In this document: positions 12,320 to 22,829 of the stretch, in pieces
How positions within the stretch are numbered: the stretch's first letter is position 1
Layout: each line of letters starts with the position of its first letter
Source of the DNA: Echinarachnius parma
Lineage: Eukaryota > Echinodermata > Echinoidea > Clypeasteroida > Echinarachniidae
DNA length: 64,000 nt
NCBI GenBank assembly: GCA_037951105.1
Contig: JBAMJV010002101.1
Span: 1-64,000 of the forward strand
Direction: 5' to 3'
Program-made: the position numbers and the translations under genes
Notes under the pieces: model-generated
What the model was told of the DNA's origin: nothing
Seen by the model: only the letters and a program-made list of their open reading frames with translations
Database searches by the model: none

Positions 12320-12654
12320 GGCCATGGGCGTCAACAGGCGGGGGACGGGGAGGAGGGGGGGAAGCATTCCCCCCCCCCCCCCCCCCCCACAAACACACTT
12401 TCGAAAGTGAAGGGGATTGTCCCCTTCCCACACTTTTTCATAAATGTATACATTATGTATGTTTGCTTCCATAGTTTGCACTATCATGTACATATTATGT
12501 GAAATTTCTGTCACAGGTATGCACTAAATCGCACAATTTCAAGCCCCAAATGCTAAAGCTCCCTCCCTTACCATTCCCCGTACGGTCGCTTCCCTCCCTC
12601 GCAATGTCCCCCCCCCCCCCCCCACACTTTGGAGAAGCTGTTGGAGACGCCCTT
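12320..12654. mobile_element. 'GGGCGTCAACAG' hAT-like MITE, longer copy
   Basis: The ends are 'ccatgggcgtcaacagg' and 'tgttggagacgccctt'. Flanks GCATACTC (12312-12319) and GCATACGC (12655-12662) form a 7-of-8 target duplication, pointing to hAT. The interior contains G/C tracts and, at about 12515-12605, a module shared with the element at 2495-3727 ('gcacaatttcaag' and 'aagctccct'). No coding frame. Confidence 0.65.
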
Positions 12655-12882
12655 GCATACGCCCCCTCGTTGGAAAACAACATACTAAAACTTGAGTTAT
12701 GTGGCACTGGCACAGTCATGATGAAGTTATTCACTTCCAATTAACCATAATTATTTGGAAGAACTCTCTTCTCCAACCCACATCTACATCAATAATAATG
12801 GTATTTTATTCAACAAACAAAATGTCACACTGGCAGCTATAAGCTGTATTACAGTGGCATGCACAATAAAATGCAACGATAT

Positions 12883-13215
12883 TTAATAATAATAATAATA
12901 ATAATATAGTTACTTATATAGCGCTAAATACATAGCGCTTTACACTATTATTACCCCGGTCATAGGATACAATGCAAACCAGCACACATTGTGTGCATCA
13001 TCTCCACTCCCTGGGGAGCATTCCTTCCAAGCGCTCATGGGCTTAAGAAGATCGTTCACATAAAGGCTTTCACCTCCTACCGGTCCCCATTTATACACCT
13101 GGGTAGAGAGCAGCAATAGTGGATAAATTGTCTTGCTGAAGGACAAACGCGGTGGGCAGGGTTCGAACCCGGGATCTCACGATTGGAAAGCGCGCGCTCT
13201 ACCAATGTTGCCACA
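12883..13215 (-). mobile_element. tRNA-derived SINE, nearly full length
   Basis: Read on the minus strand, the head carries a tRNA-like region with a B-box (GGGTTCGAACCC near 13160) and 'ggtagagcgcgcgctttcc'. The body has 'tgctgctctctacccaggtg', and the tail is 'agcgctatataagta' followed by (ATT)n at 12883-12905. The LINE-like tail suggests mobilisation by an L2/CR1-type LINE. It is non-coding. The same family is seen at 1-115 and, more diverged, at 18915-19150. Confidence 0.8.
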
Positions 13216-13262
13216 CCACATCAAATTACACCGTGTTGCCACACCAACATCAAATTACACCG
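13207..13262. repeat. 28-base tandem duplication
   Basis: 'tgttgccacacca(a)catcaaattacaccg' occurs twice in direct succession at the head end of the SINE. Confidence 0.8.
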
Positions 13263-13999
13263 TATCCCTGACTGTTGGTTTTATGACATTTACCCCGATG
13301 ATAATTCATCGGCTATTATGTAGAATTGTTTTGCTCATATTACTGTATAAAGGGTTAGGTTTTTTTTGGACACATATTAACTTAATTTATCTAAATCCTT
13401 ACCGCACTAGTAAGCCGAGCAGGCCTGAATCCCAATGCAGTCATCATAATTTGTTTACCTCCAACTGATTTGTAACTTGTTTGTCTTTCATTGGAAATGA
13501 CAGTTTCGGTGAAAAAAGATATTCATGGGCTAATGGTGATTTTGCTCCCGAAAGGCCGAAAAAAGCCCCAAATAAGTAGGGGCTGCCTGTAAATCATATA
13601 GATTTCAATGCAAATTTGTTTATTTCCAGAGTGCTTGTTATATGCCTTGGCAGGCTTGATATGAAGCCATCGAGATGATGGAGAAGAATTATTCTCCCCT
13701 CGATATTCTACATTTTTGTTTTCGGTGGCTCGGTTTATCCAATTTAACCACATAAAGTATTTAGACACGAATGCAGTCATGGTTCCAGATCAATGTATTC
13801 CCTGCTAGCTATGTCAATACTGTACGTTGCATTAAATACTCAGACATGACTATTGACTACAGTAATTATTTCAGTTTATCAACGAAATCATATTTCACCA
13901 CTATTTATTTTTCACAAATATATAAATACGAAAAGAGCACTGTACGGTAGCACATGCAGAAGGAGAACCTTATAAAACATGCAAACAAGAATCACGATT
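13263..13999. other. No gene or recognised repeat seen
   Basis: Moderately AT-rich unique sequence. I find no conserved protein, RNA or repeat signature. Confidence 0.4.
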
Positions 14000-14630
14000 T
14001 GCTGACGTCTCAACCCTGGACAAAGTCAGATATCTTTGTTTCTGGTTCTTGCTGCATTGTTATAAACTACAAGACGCCATCAGCTCAAAAGATTAAAACT
14101 AACTTAGAAAATTGGCATGCTGTAAAACTGGCAATAGTTACCAAATTTGTTGCAAATGTAGAATAGAACTAGAAGATACAAATCATATATCTTTGTTTCT
14201 GGTTCTTTCATACATTGAATGTTTTAACCACAAGACGTTGTCAGCTCGATAAGTTGAAAAGTAATTTAGAAAATTGACACATTGCAAACAGTTGAAAAGT
14301 AACCAAATTTGTTGAAAATGCAAAGAAGAAGTAAACTTAAAAATATGAAACTCGAATGTTGTCAGCCATGGTATGCATACAAAGTCGCAACATATACAGA
14401 CAACCCACGACGAAATCTTATTTCTTAGTTTGTGTCTGATGCTTTTTTTATTCTTTTAAAACACTCCACGTCATCAGCTCGATACGTTGAAAAGTTTTAA
14501 ACTTAGTTAGAAAAGTGGCACTGTGCTAAATTTACAAAAGTCACAAGATGTCTTGAAAAAAGTTAAACTAAAACGCGAAACTCGAATGTTGTCAGCCATG
14601 GTATGCTAACAAGGTCGCATCATACATACG
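14000..14630. repeat. Diverged tandem repeat, about three units
   Basis: The repeated phrases are 'tatctttgtttctggttctt', 'acaagacg..gtcagctcgata.gttgaaaag' and 'gaaactcgaatgttgtcagc' followed by 'catggtatgc'. Units start near 14010, 14190 and 14400 and run about 180-270 bases. Non-coding in all frames that I could follow. Confidence 0.7.
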
Positions 14631-14639
14631 GTGCAGCGA

Positions 14640-16600
14640 GGGGGCAGGTATTCCCTCGGGAAGGGGGGGGGGGCGTTGCATGAGCTAAAATTAACGACAA
14701 TGTTACGTATTCCTTTGAGTGTTAGTCTGAGCTAAAATTAATGACAGTGTTATGTACAACTTTGTTAATTTCCCCACTTTGGGGGTGACAATAAATCTAC
14801 ATACCGTCCCCACCCCCGCACCTCTTCAGCTCGAGTAAGTCACGATTGAACCAGAAACATTCAGATGTCAGGTCCGCTACGTTGCTCGATAAACTAAATT
14901 GTTTTGGTTCAGTGCGAAGAACGGGTTATGTGTTCTGTCGCAAAACGCAATATCTCCACTTCTTTCAGTTTGAGATATTTGCGATTGGCTGAAACTTCAG
15001 AAAATATAAAGAATTTGGAATCCCATTTTCTTTGCCTTCTTTTAATCACAATATATTTCTGGTCGGTTTACCTATATGTTTGAATTAAAATATAAAGAAA
15101 ATAGTATACAAATATTAAATACTGTCGATCGGAAAAACAAATATATATAATTAAACATACGTGTACAGTGAGCAGAGGGACAAGAAAAATGGACACTGTT
15201 GATTGACAGGTGAGCTCTATTGACAGGTTCTATAACATTGTGTTTTTTCTCTGCAAGGGATCACTTTTGGTGGGCAGTTTGGCTGCAATAGATAGGTTGC
15301 CGCTATGCTGCATGGTTTGACTGTTTATCATAACTACTTATTCATTTTAAATCCTGGCGCTTATTGCCTTTTGCAATGAATTTCTCAAATATAATAATAA
15401 TTATAGGTGATTGTAATACTGCGTGACATGGAGGTTGTGACACTGCAAAACATATATCGCAATGTCACGGTAACATACGTCTGTTTTGACAGTATTCACG
15501 AATGTTTTATTATCACGGCTTTACGGACGGACAACACGTCAACAAAAATGTTCGAAACGATCGCACTTGAATATACTGAAGGGTTTATTGGGTCATTTTG
15601 TATACTCCCAATTGGTCCGCGATTCTTTTCTCTTTGGTATACAACATTATGTATGAAACAATAATCTAGTAATCTAGTAATAATAATACAAATCCACAAT
15701 TACTTATAACTCTAGTGGTTGATTCATATATTGTTGTATTTGTTTTATCAATAGAAGCATGGAACAGGTTTCAGTTTTTCGAATTTCCCTTTAAAATATA
15801 TTTTCCCATATCACACAAATTACTCAGTGGACATATCAGATCAAATCAAGCACATTTTATTGTCAAAAATATATATTTTTCATGGCGTACGTTGTCTACT
15901 CATGACATATTATATATCCTTCGTCACTAGTCAGTTATACAAATCTGAAATATCATAATGATTTGTATATATATATTTGGCAAACTGACATCTAAGAACC
16001 CATGCTCAAAGGTACCGGACGTGATTGCATCCCTTGCATTTATTTTATATTTATACAGTAAACAAAAGCTGTCCACTGTAGACAGTTGACCTCTTTAGAC
16101 AGGTTCCATTACATTGTTTTGTGTTCTCTGCAGGGGATTAACATAGGATTTCTCGGTCAATTTCGTAAGTTGGCCACACGAATTCAGTTCGTGTGCATTC
16201 AATTTCGCCGATACTTTGTAACCGCAGCTGTATTTTGTAGTTCAAATACGTTATTTAGCATTTGTATGCATTATATAACGATCACTCGTCGAGTTAAAAC
16301 GTGTTTCTATTTCGTAAAATTGTCATTCAATTTAAAGCGAGAAAATTAGTGATTACCTAATACTGTCTTCCATGAATTCCGTTGGCGAAATTGAATGCTA
16401 ATAGCGTGATTGTTCAATTGAATGCTATAAGTGCCCTATGTGCTAAACCACTTGACCGAAGAGCTTAATTTCGCGAATTGTAATGGACTGAATATCAATA
16501 CGAATGAAAAGTTTAAGAAAGTGGCCAAGGAAACCTATATTTGTGACCACTGTAGGCAAGGTGACTAGCATGGACAGGTTGTTAAACACAAGTTAATTTA
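14640..16600. other. No gene seen; one weak dispersed repeat
   Basis: AT-rich. A related phrase, 'gacaggttc.at.acattgt...ctctgca.ggat', occurs near 15222 and 16099, so the stretch may include an old duplication. Open frames here show no recognisable family. Confidence 0.4.
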
Positions 16601-16827
16601 TTTTTCAGACGGTAATGATCGTCACCATGACATGCACGAGTTGCTTTTGCGACATTTATGACTTGATTTATCATGCTCACGCATTCACGCACAGACACAA
16701 CGCGCCACTGTATCATGCTCACGCACAGACACAACACGCCCACGTTTGTATAACTTCAGGTTACAAAATAAAACATCATTATCAATGACGACCTAACATT
16801 ATCTTAGACAGACAGATTTCAAGCTGA

Positions 16828-17245
16828 GACATATGACGTTGACAAAAATAATGAACAATTATATTTATAAAAGTAACACATTTTTCTATATCTTAGCTCT
16901 GCTGATTTATGGTTAAGACATATGACGTTGACAAAATGAAATACAAAGCTATACGTATTTGTCGACATTATGGACTAAATCATAACCAAGAAATATGACG
17001 TTGACAAAGTGATACGCAAACAAATTTATTTGTCGAAATCATGGACTAATTTATTGCAAAGAAATATGGCGTTGGCAAACTGATATAAACGCTATCCATT
17101 TGTAATCATGGACAAAATTATAGACAAGAAATATACCTAACATTATTTGTCGTAATAATGGACCGATTTATAACTAAGACATCTGACGTTGGCAAAGTGA
17201 TATAAACGCTATCCATTTGTCGTCACCATGACATTAATCATTCTT
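16828..17245. repeat. ~75-base minisatellite with TGACGTTG cores
   Basis: The unit is roughly 'aagaaatatgacgttgacaa' + 'agtgatataaacgctat.catttgtcg' + 'atcatggactaatttataac'. Copies begin near 16830, 16915, 16990, 17060, 17125 (internally deleted) and 17178. Each intact copy keeps a (T/G)GACGTTG(A/G)CAAA core. Confidence 0.75.
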
Positions 17246-17249
17246 TTCG

Positions 17250-18395
17250 TTTTGATAAGAGCGTTACTTCAAAATAAACATATATCTTCTGATTATACCT
17301 TCTGTTACATTTAGTTTGGTGTAGAAAGGTTATTTCCCGGGCAAGAGAAATGATTTAAAGAAATCAAATACGAGAATAACGAGGTCTGTTGGTATGTTCT
17401 TCAGCATAGGGTGATCATGGGGATGCAAAATCGAAAAGAAAAAAATCCCGGGGACCAGCTTAAAAATAACCTTTAGATAAATGCTTGGAGTTGTTCCAAA
17501 ACAATGTAGAATTGATTTGGATGCCTGGATTGGTCTCCTCTTAGGAGTGATTACATTTTAGAAATATTCTTTGTGACTACGTTTGCATGAATGTCAGCAC
17601 AATAATCGTCTGTTTTATAACACAATGATATTAATATCATACGATATGTCTATTCGTAGGGTGGTGTAAATTACAAACTATGTTCTGAGGTTCATCTCTG
17701 AAGTAACAGGTGTTTGTCTCACAACATTATACATATTACATTGTTTGCTCAACGAGGAGGTTTGGGTATAGTTAGGGGTTATGTACATTTCAAATGATTC
17801 TCTGGGGAACCTCATAGAAATAACTTGATAAGATTTTTTTTTTTTTAATCTAACGAGGTCGTTTCGTTGGGGTGTTATAAATGTCACATTATTCTCCGGG
17901 AACCATCACATAAATATATACACATGAATACCTGCACAATACGTGTTTGTTCTCGAAGACAATACAGATATAATTACAGTACAATGACGTGTTTGTTAAT
18001 CTCGTATTAGTTAGTTGATATCACCTGGAAGCTTGGAACTACAGTTTCAGACGATTACCTTTCCTATATTCGTTGTTGAAAATACCTGCACACATTTACC
18101 CCTATTGGTAACAAAGTTTACACAATACATCATTATTTGTTGAACTTTCAAAAGTTCGACCTTTTCTTCTACTTCACAAAGTTCAATATGAAAGAAATCA
18201 TTGTTCGTGTCCTCCTTTCACACCATTACAAACAAAATTGTAGCAGAGAGGCAGTAATCTAGATATAAATTGTAATAATGTAGTTACCAATCAGATAGTT
18301 TGTTAGTTGGACTTTTTGCTGTTCCAGTTTGTTGAGACTTGGCCTAAAAAAAACACAAAAAGGAAACATGACATGCTGAAGATGCATTCGACGCA
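17250..18395. other. No gene seen
   Basis: AT-rich intergenic sequence. A T-run lies near 17837-17848. Nothing else recognisable. Confidence 0.4.
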
Positions 18396-18397
18396 AA

Positions 18398-18445
18398 CAG
18401 AGCCGACTCGACCCGATCCAACCCGATCCGACCCGACCCGACTGA
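18398..18445. repeat. CCGACCCGAT-type short tandem repeat
   Basis: Overlapping 10-base units 'ccgatccaac/ccgatccgac/ccgacccgac' form a locally GC-rich patch in otherwise AT-rich DNA. Confidence 0.7.
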
Positions 18446-18914
18446 AGCCACAGTCGGCCGATTCAGTTGCGGCCGAATGAACTTGTTGAATGTCTGACTG
18501 GCTTCCGACTGGCAAAACCGGAGTCGAGAGACAACGCACACAGAGCCGATCCGACTGTCTGCGCCGGGTTTTAGGCTTAGGTAGGAGAACAATGAAATCT
18601 ATACTTATTTATATGAGTGCATAGTAATACCGATGTGGATAATAATTGATCAGTGATATAGCATTCCTCTTTTTTTCTAGATTATTTGGTTTCATAACAA
18701 ACAACTCCTCTAATTGTTGCTTAAAATTGACGGAAGACGGGCGGAAGACACGCGTGGGTTTTTGTGGATAAACACGCTTTTGATTTGTCATCGCCTTTCC
18801 TGATGGTTTTCATGTTTGGGTCACCTCGTCACATGTTTACATATTTTTCGAGATCATTATTCAAAGAACTGTCGTGAATTTGGATGATTTATATGAAATC
18901 ATCGGCGAACGAGG

Positions 18915-19150
18915 TGCAAGGAAGGGTGCAGCTCGCCCACCTCCCACCCCAACACAATGTTGTGAACGTTATAGGCAGTTATGGCGTCACCCTACCAGGA
19001 ACCCATCCATTATACTACTGGGTTTGGAGACGCAATGTGCGAATAAAATGCTTTGCTGAATTGAAGGACACATGTGCTGCGACTAGGATTCGAACCTACG
19101 AACCTCGCATTGAAAAACAAAGGCTCGAACAACTATACCTCGACACTTCC
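18915..19150 (-). mobile_element. Diverged tRNA-derived SINE
   Basis: Plus-strand text 'aaggacacatgtgctgcgac' + 'taggattcgaacctacgaacctc' mirrors the head of the SINE at 12883-13215, including a decayed B-box. The body to the left ('ctactgggtttggagacgcaatgtg') is only loosely alike. Confidence 0.5.
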
Positions 19151-19159
19151 CGCTAATAC

Positions 19160-20735
19160 TAGACAACATCTCCCTGACAGAATGTTACCCTTATATTTAA
19201 TGATGTATTTTGTTATTTTTAAATTATTTATGTTTTGTATTACTTTGAAAACTGACGTTTACTACTCTGCGGACTTTTTACGAAGTATTTATTTCAATAA
19301 ACCATAATGCTTCCTCACGAAGTATCATGCTTTCATTATTTCCCCAGCTGCAGAAAGAAAATCCTTCCAGAAGATGCAGTCTCGATGATGTTTATACGAC
19401 CGGACCAACTCGAAGCTGGATGAAAGGCTACTTGATTGGAATTTGATAAAAATATTGTTTTTGCATGAATGTGCTGCCAACTGGTCTCGTGTGTGTCTAG
19501 ATTACCTGGAAGGAAACAATTGCGGTGTTGACATCTAAAGTATTCTGAACCTAATGTATCCTGTTTTCTCCCTATTTATACCTGGTCTTGCTAGCCAACT
19601 ACATCCATCCATGAACCTAACCTTCAGTCCCTCGTCACGAACATTTTGCCCTTAGTCAGATACACACCAATAAATCAAAATTATCAGAATAAAAAACAAA
19701 ACATCTGTTTTAACTTGGTGTTCCGTTTTGCGTTCGTTTTCTTGCGATTCGAATTCGTGCTTGCCAACCGGCTGCAACCTACCTTAACAAATATTGTGCT
19801 CGGGCTGTTTGATGAAATGTATAAATCAAAATGATCAACATGATACAAAACACCTGTTTTATAGCAAAATGTGTGTTTAGAAGTATGTTTTTGTTTTTTC
19901 TTTTGAATTATGTTTGTGCATTCATTTCTACAAATTAGTTATATCACCAATATCAAAATATATCACGTTTAAAATTCAACGTGATAATTATCATTCCAGA
20001 AATAATCATGCTATTTGCTCAAAACACGTTACATTGTAACTAACACGTCCGCTACATAATTCTCTACAATTTCCAATCCCAATCAAACTGAAACTTTAGC
20101 AATTAAAAACAGTACAAAATTGTGTTCTATAATGTTTCCATGTGTTCTTATATTATTTTGTTTTTATTAGGATAACATCCTATTTTTACAAATAAAAAAG
20201 ATGTATGTTTCCATGCTTATCTTAAAGATGATAACATCCTATTTGTAAAAAAAAAACGGTTGTAACAAACAAGACAAAATTTCCTCCGTTCCTGACAATC
20301 ATCATGACCAACATGACCTAAGTCTGAGTCATGAAGGAACACATCGATCAAAGCAACACGATAAGGCTATAATATGTCATACACCTGTCGCCTGTTTACC
20401 GCGGTCAGTAAATGTGTTGTGTGTTTACAAGTTTTCTTACTTGTACGTGAAAAAAAGAAAATTAATTGAAAATATAATTCTTCAGAATAAAATGTCCTGA
20501 CACACATCATGCAGAAACAAAGCAAACAAACATCTTAATTACATGATACTCCTGTTTTCAGCGGAAATGTTTGTTTTTGTATGTTTTCATGGTTTTGTAA
20601 AATCACTGCCACAAAACTACTACATGACTGTAAGATAATCAGAATACCAACCGCCACCTTCTTCCTCCTCCACCACTTCAATCCTCCCCTCCCCCGCCTC
20701 CTCCTCGTTTTCATAATCAACACCATTATAACCAT
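19160..20735. other. No gene seen
   Basis: AT-rich. A short direct repeat, 'gataacatcctattt.taaa', occurs near 20172 and 20231. No exon-like or RNA features. Confidence 0.4.
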
Positions 20736-20741
20736 CATCTC

Positions 20742-20807
20742 CTACATCATCATCACCATCAGACATTGTCATCATTATCCTCATCATCATCGGCATCATT
20801 AGCACCC

Positions 20808-20854
<47 letters not shown>

Positions 20855-20975
20855 GTCATTGTCATCATTGTCATCATCATCTTCATCATCATCATCTTCT
20901 TCTTCATCATGAGCATCATCATCATCCTCATCATTCTTATCATCATCCTCATCATCCTCATCAGGCATCATATCT
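20742..20975. repeat. (ATC)n/(TCA)n microsatellite, interrupted
   Basis: Trinucleotide tract, purest at about 20800-20853, with single-base interruptions elsewhere. Poly-Met, poly-Asp and similar frames on the opposite strand are by-products of the repeat. Confidence 0.95.
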
Positions 20976-21100
20976 TCTTCTGTAATATGTGCCTCCTTCC
21001 TTGTTCTTCTCCCCTCTGTTATATATCGTGTGTATCTACATCGCCCATGTTTGGAATGATGGATAAATCACATCGATAGCGTAAACAGGGTCAAGCTATA

Positions 21101-21338
21101 CAGAGTGGCCCACAAATAACGGAACGGGGTACAGGCCATACTAAAGACTCATGATGCCCGCCATACTGCATCGAGTAACGATCAACGCGTGCGCCATTGT
21201 GAGTGTGCGTTCAGCTGTGTATAGAGAAGAAGGGGTACTAACAATGGCGCACGCATTGAACGTTACTAGTTGCTATGACGGGCATCATGTGTCTTCATTA
21301 TAGCAAGCACCCCGTTCCGTTATTTCTGGGCCACCCTG
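21101..21338. mobile_element. mariner-like MITE with TA target site
   Basis: Inverted ends 'cagagtggcccacaaataac' and 'gttatttctgggccaccctg' extend inward through 'ggaacgggg'/'ccccgttcc'. The element is flanked by TA on both sides. The interior is also largely self-complementary ('catgatgcccg' with 'cgggcatcatg'; 'tgcgccattgt' with 'acaatggcgca'), so it folds into one long hairpin. It is 238 bases with no coding frame. Tc1/mariner-type by its TA duplication and CAG(G/A)GTGGCCC end. Confidence 0.8.
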
Positions 21339-21344
21339 TATAGG

Positions 21345-22410
21345 CAGGTGGTATAAAGACAGGGTGGGCAAGAACCTTATATTAATAGTTCCATTTATCT
21401 TGTATTAAGATTAATGTAGTATTACCTCACACAGGCTTATTCAATATGTTTGTTTCGTTTTAATTTTATTTACAACATTTATTTAGTAACGTTGTGTGCG
21501 GTAATACAACATAAATAGTTTCGTTAACCTTGTCGGAATTAGATAAAAATATCTTGAAACTTGAAATGATCATATGTTTATTATGTTATGGATTTGGCGG
21601 CGATGTGTTTGTGTGACGAATGTGTGAGGTAAATGGGGGCGGGAGTGGGTTGTGACCTAAAACAATATGAATTACTCGGTCAATTTACCGATTGTAATAC
21701 ATTGCACTTTACATAATAATAGACGAATTTAATTAATTGAATTTGAATTTATTTCCATTTTTCACAAATTATATTTTTTTGAACAAAGTAAATATAGACA
21801 CAGACAATATGAATAAAACACACTGTTAAATACGCAGAAGACTAATACATGTACATTATATCCTTTCTGGGCACAGTCTGTGATAGCGATAATACATGCT
21901 CTAGAAATAGCACAAACCAGTCACACAATGAAACCAAGAGTTATAACACTTATCTGTTTTCTAATGATGATAAGGGATCGTCTTGTCATTTGCATGTGGC
22001 CTAGTGTTTACTGATTCTCCAGGTCTAATGACGAAATATTACTTCAACGTATGCTAAAACGTGTTTTACAAATCATTACAAACCCGCAATTATAGTTGGA
22101 CATAAGGTAAGGGGGACGCGAGGTTATTGGGCAAGGAACTTGGAAGTCATTCCCCGATAGCATTTCCTATCATTAAAAACTTCCGCTGCGTTTCCTCTTT
22201 TAGTATTATGTACACCTGGACAACTGGGCCTTAGTTCTGTCCGAATGACCCGATGAATTTGAAACGAGACAAGAGCTGTGATAAACCTCCTATATCACCA
22301 ACCATGCGTTCATACTAGTGAGCTCGCATGAATTAATATGTTTATTAAGACAGGTGGGCTATGTCGTCCATGGTAATGGGCCTGTGGAGCAATTGCACCC
22401 CTCCCCCACC
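21345..22410. other. No gene seen
   Basis: AT-rich intergenic sequence upstream of the weak ORF at 22417. No clear promoter element was found. Confidence 0.4.
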
Positions 22411-22416
22411 CCCACC

Positions 22417-22767
22417 ATGCACCTCTTCTCGGTCGTGCTGGCAATTCTTGTACTTGGGTTGCATACGGGTGGAGGTGTTATCAAGGTGTTATTCGGGCAA
22501 AACATCATTCCACTCGAAATGTTTTGGGGAAAACAAACATGCTCAAACACCCATGGTTATCAGTGTGCCCCGTCCTGTGTTTCCTGTACCTATCTGTCAT
22601 ATCTGTATAGGTCTTCGCTACCATGCTACTCTGACACCTGTTCGCTGGCTACTCGTCTAGTTATGTTCAAGTTTGGAGCGTGTGAATTAGGCTACTTCAA
22701 GCTCCTTCCCCCCTCCTTAAAAGGGAAAACAGTTCAAGTTTGGGAGGAGATAATAATAAAGATTTGA
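22417..22767 (+). CDS. Candidate small secreted Cys-rich protein (weak)
   Basis: An ATG in good context (ccaccATGc) opens a 116-residue frame. Residues 1-18 (MHLFSVVLAILVLGLHTG) read as a signal peptide. Residues about 41-78 hold eight cysteines, including CSNTHGYQCAPSC. The frame ends at TGA 22765-22767, and an AATAAA (22755-22760) overlaps its last codons. I recognise no family. It may be a first exon, since a GT follows the signal segment, or it may be chance. It lies just left of a degenerate tandem array, and nothing nearby shows expression signals. Confidence 0.2.
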   Translation: MHLFSVVLAILVLGLHTGGGVIKVLFGQNIIPLEMFWGKQTCSNTHGYQCAPSCVSCTYLSYLYRSSLPCYSDTCSLATRLVMFKFGACELGYFKLLPPSLKGKTVQVWEEIIIKI

Positions 22768-22829
22768 AATCAAATGAATGTTTATGTCATGACACAGATT
22801 CCATTGTCCATGAAATATGACGGCGTTGG

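Noticed and set aside
20620..20971. Open frames rich in Met, Asp or His over 20.6-21.0 kb
   Set aside because: They are translations of the (ATC)n repeat on either strand.
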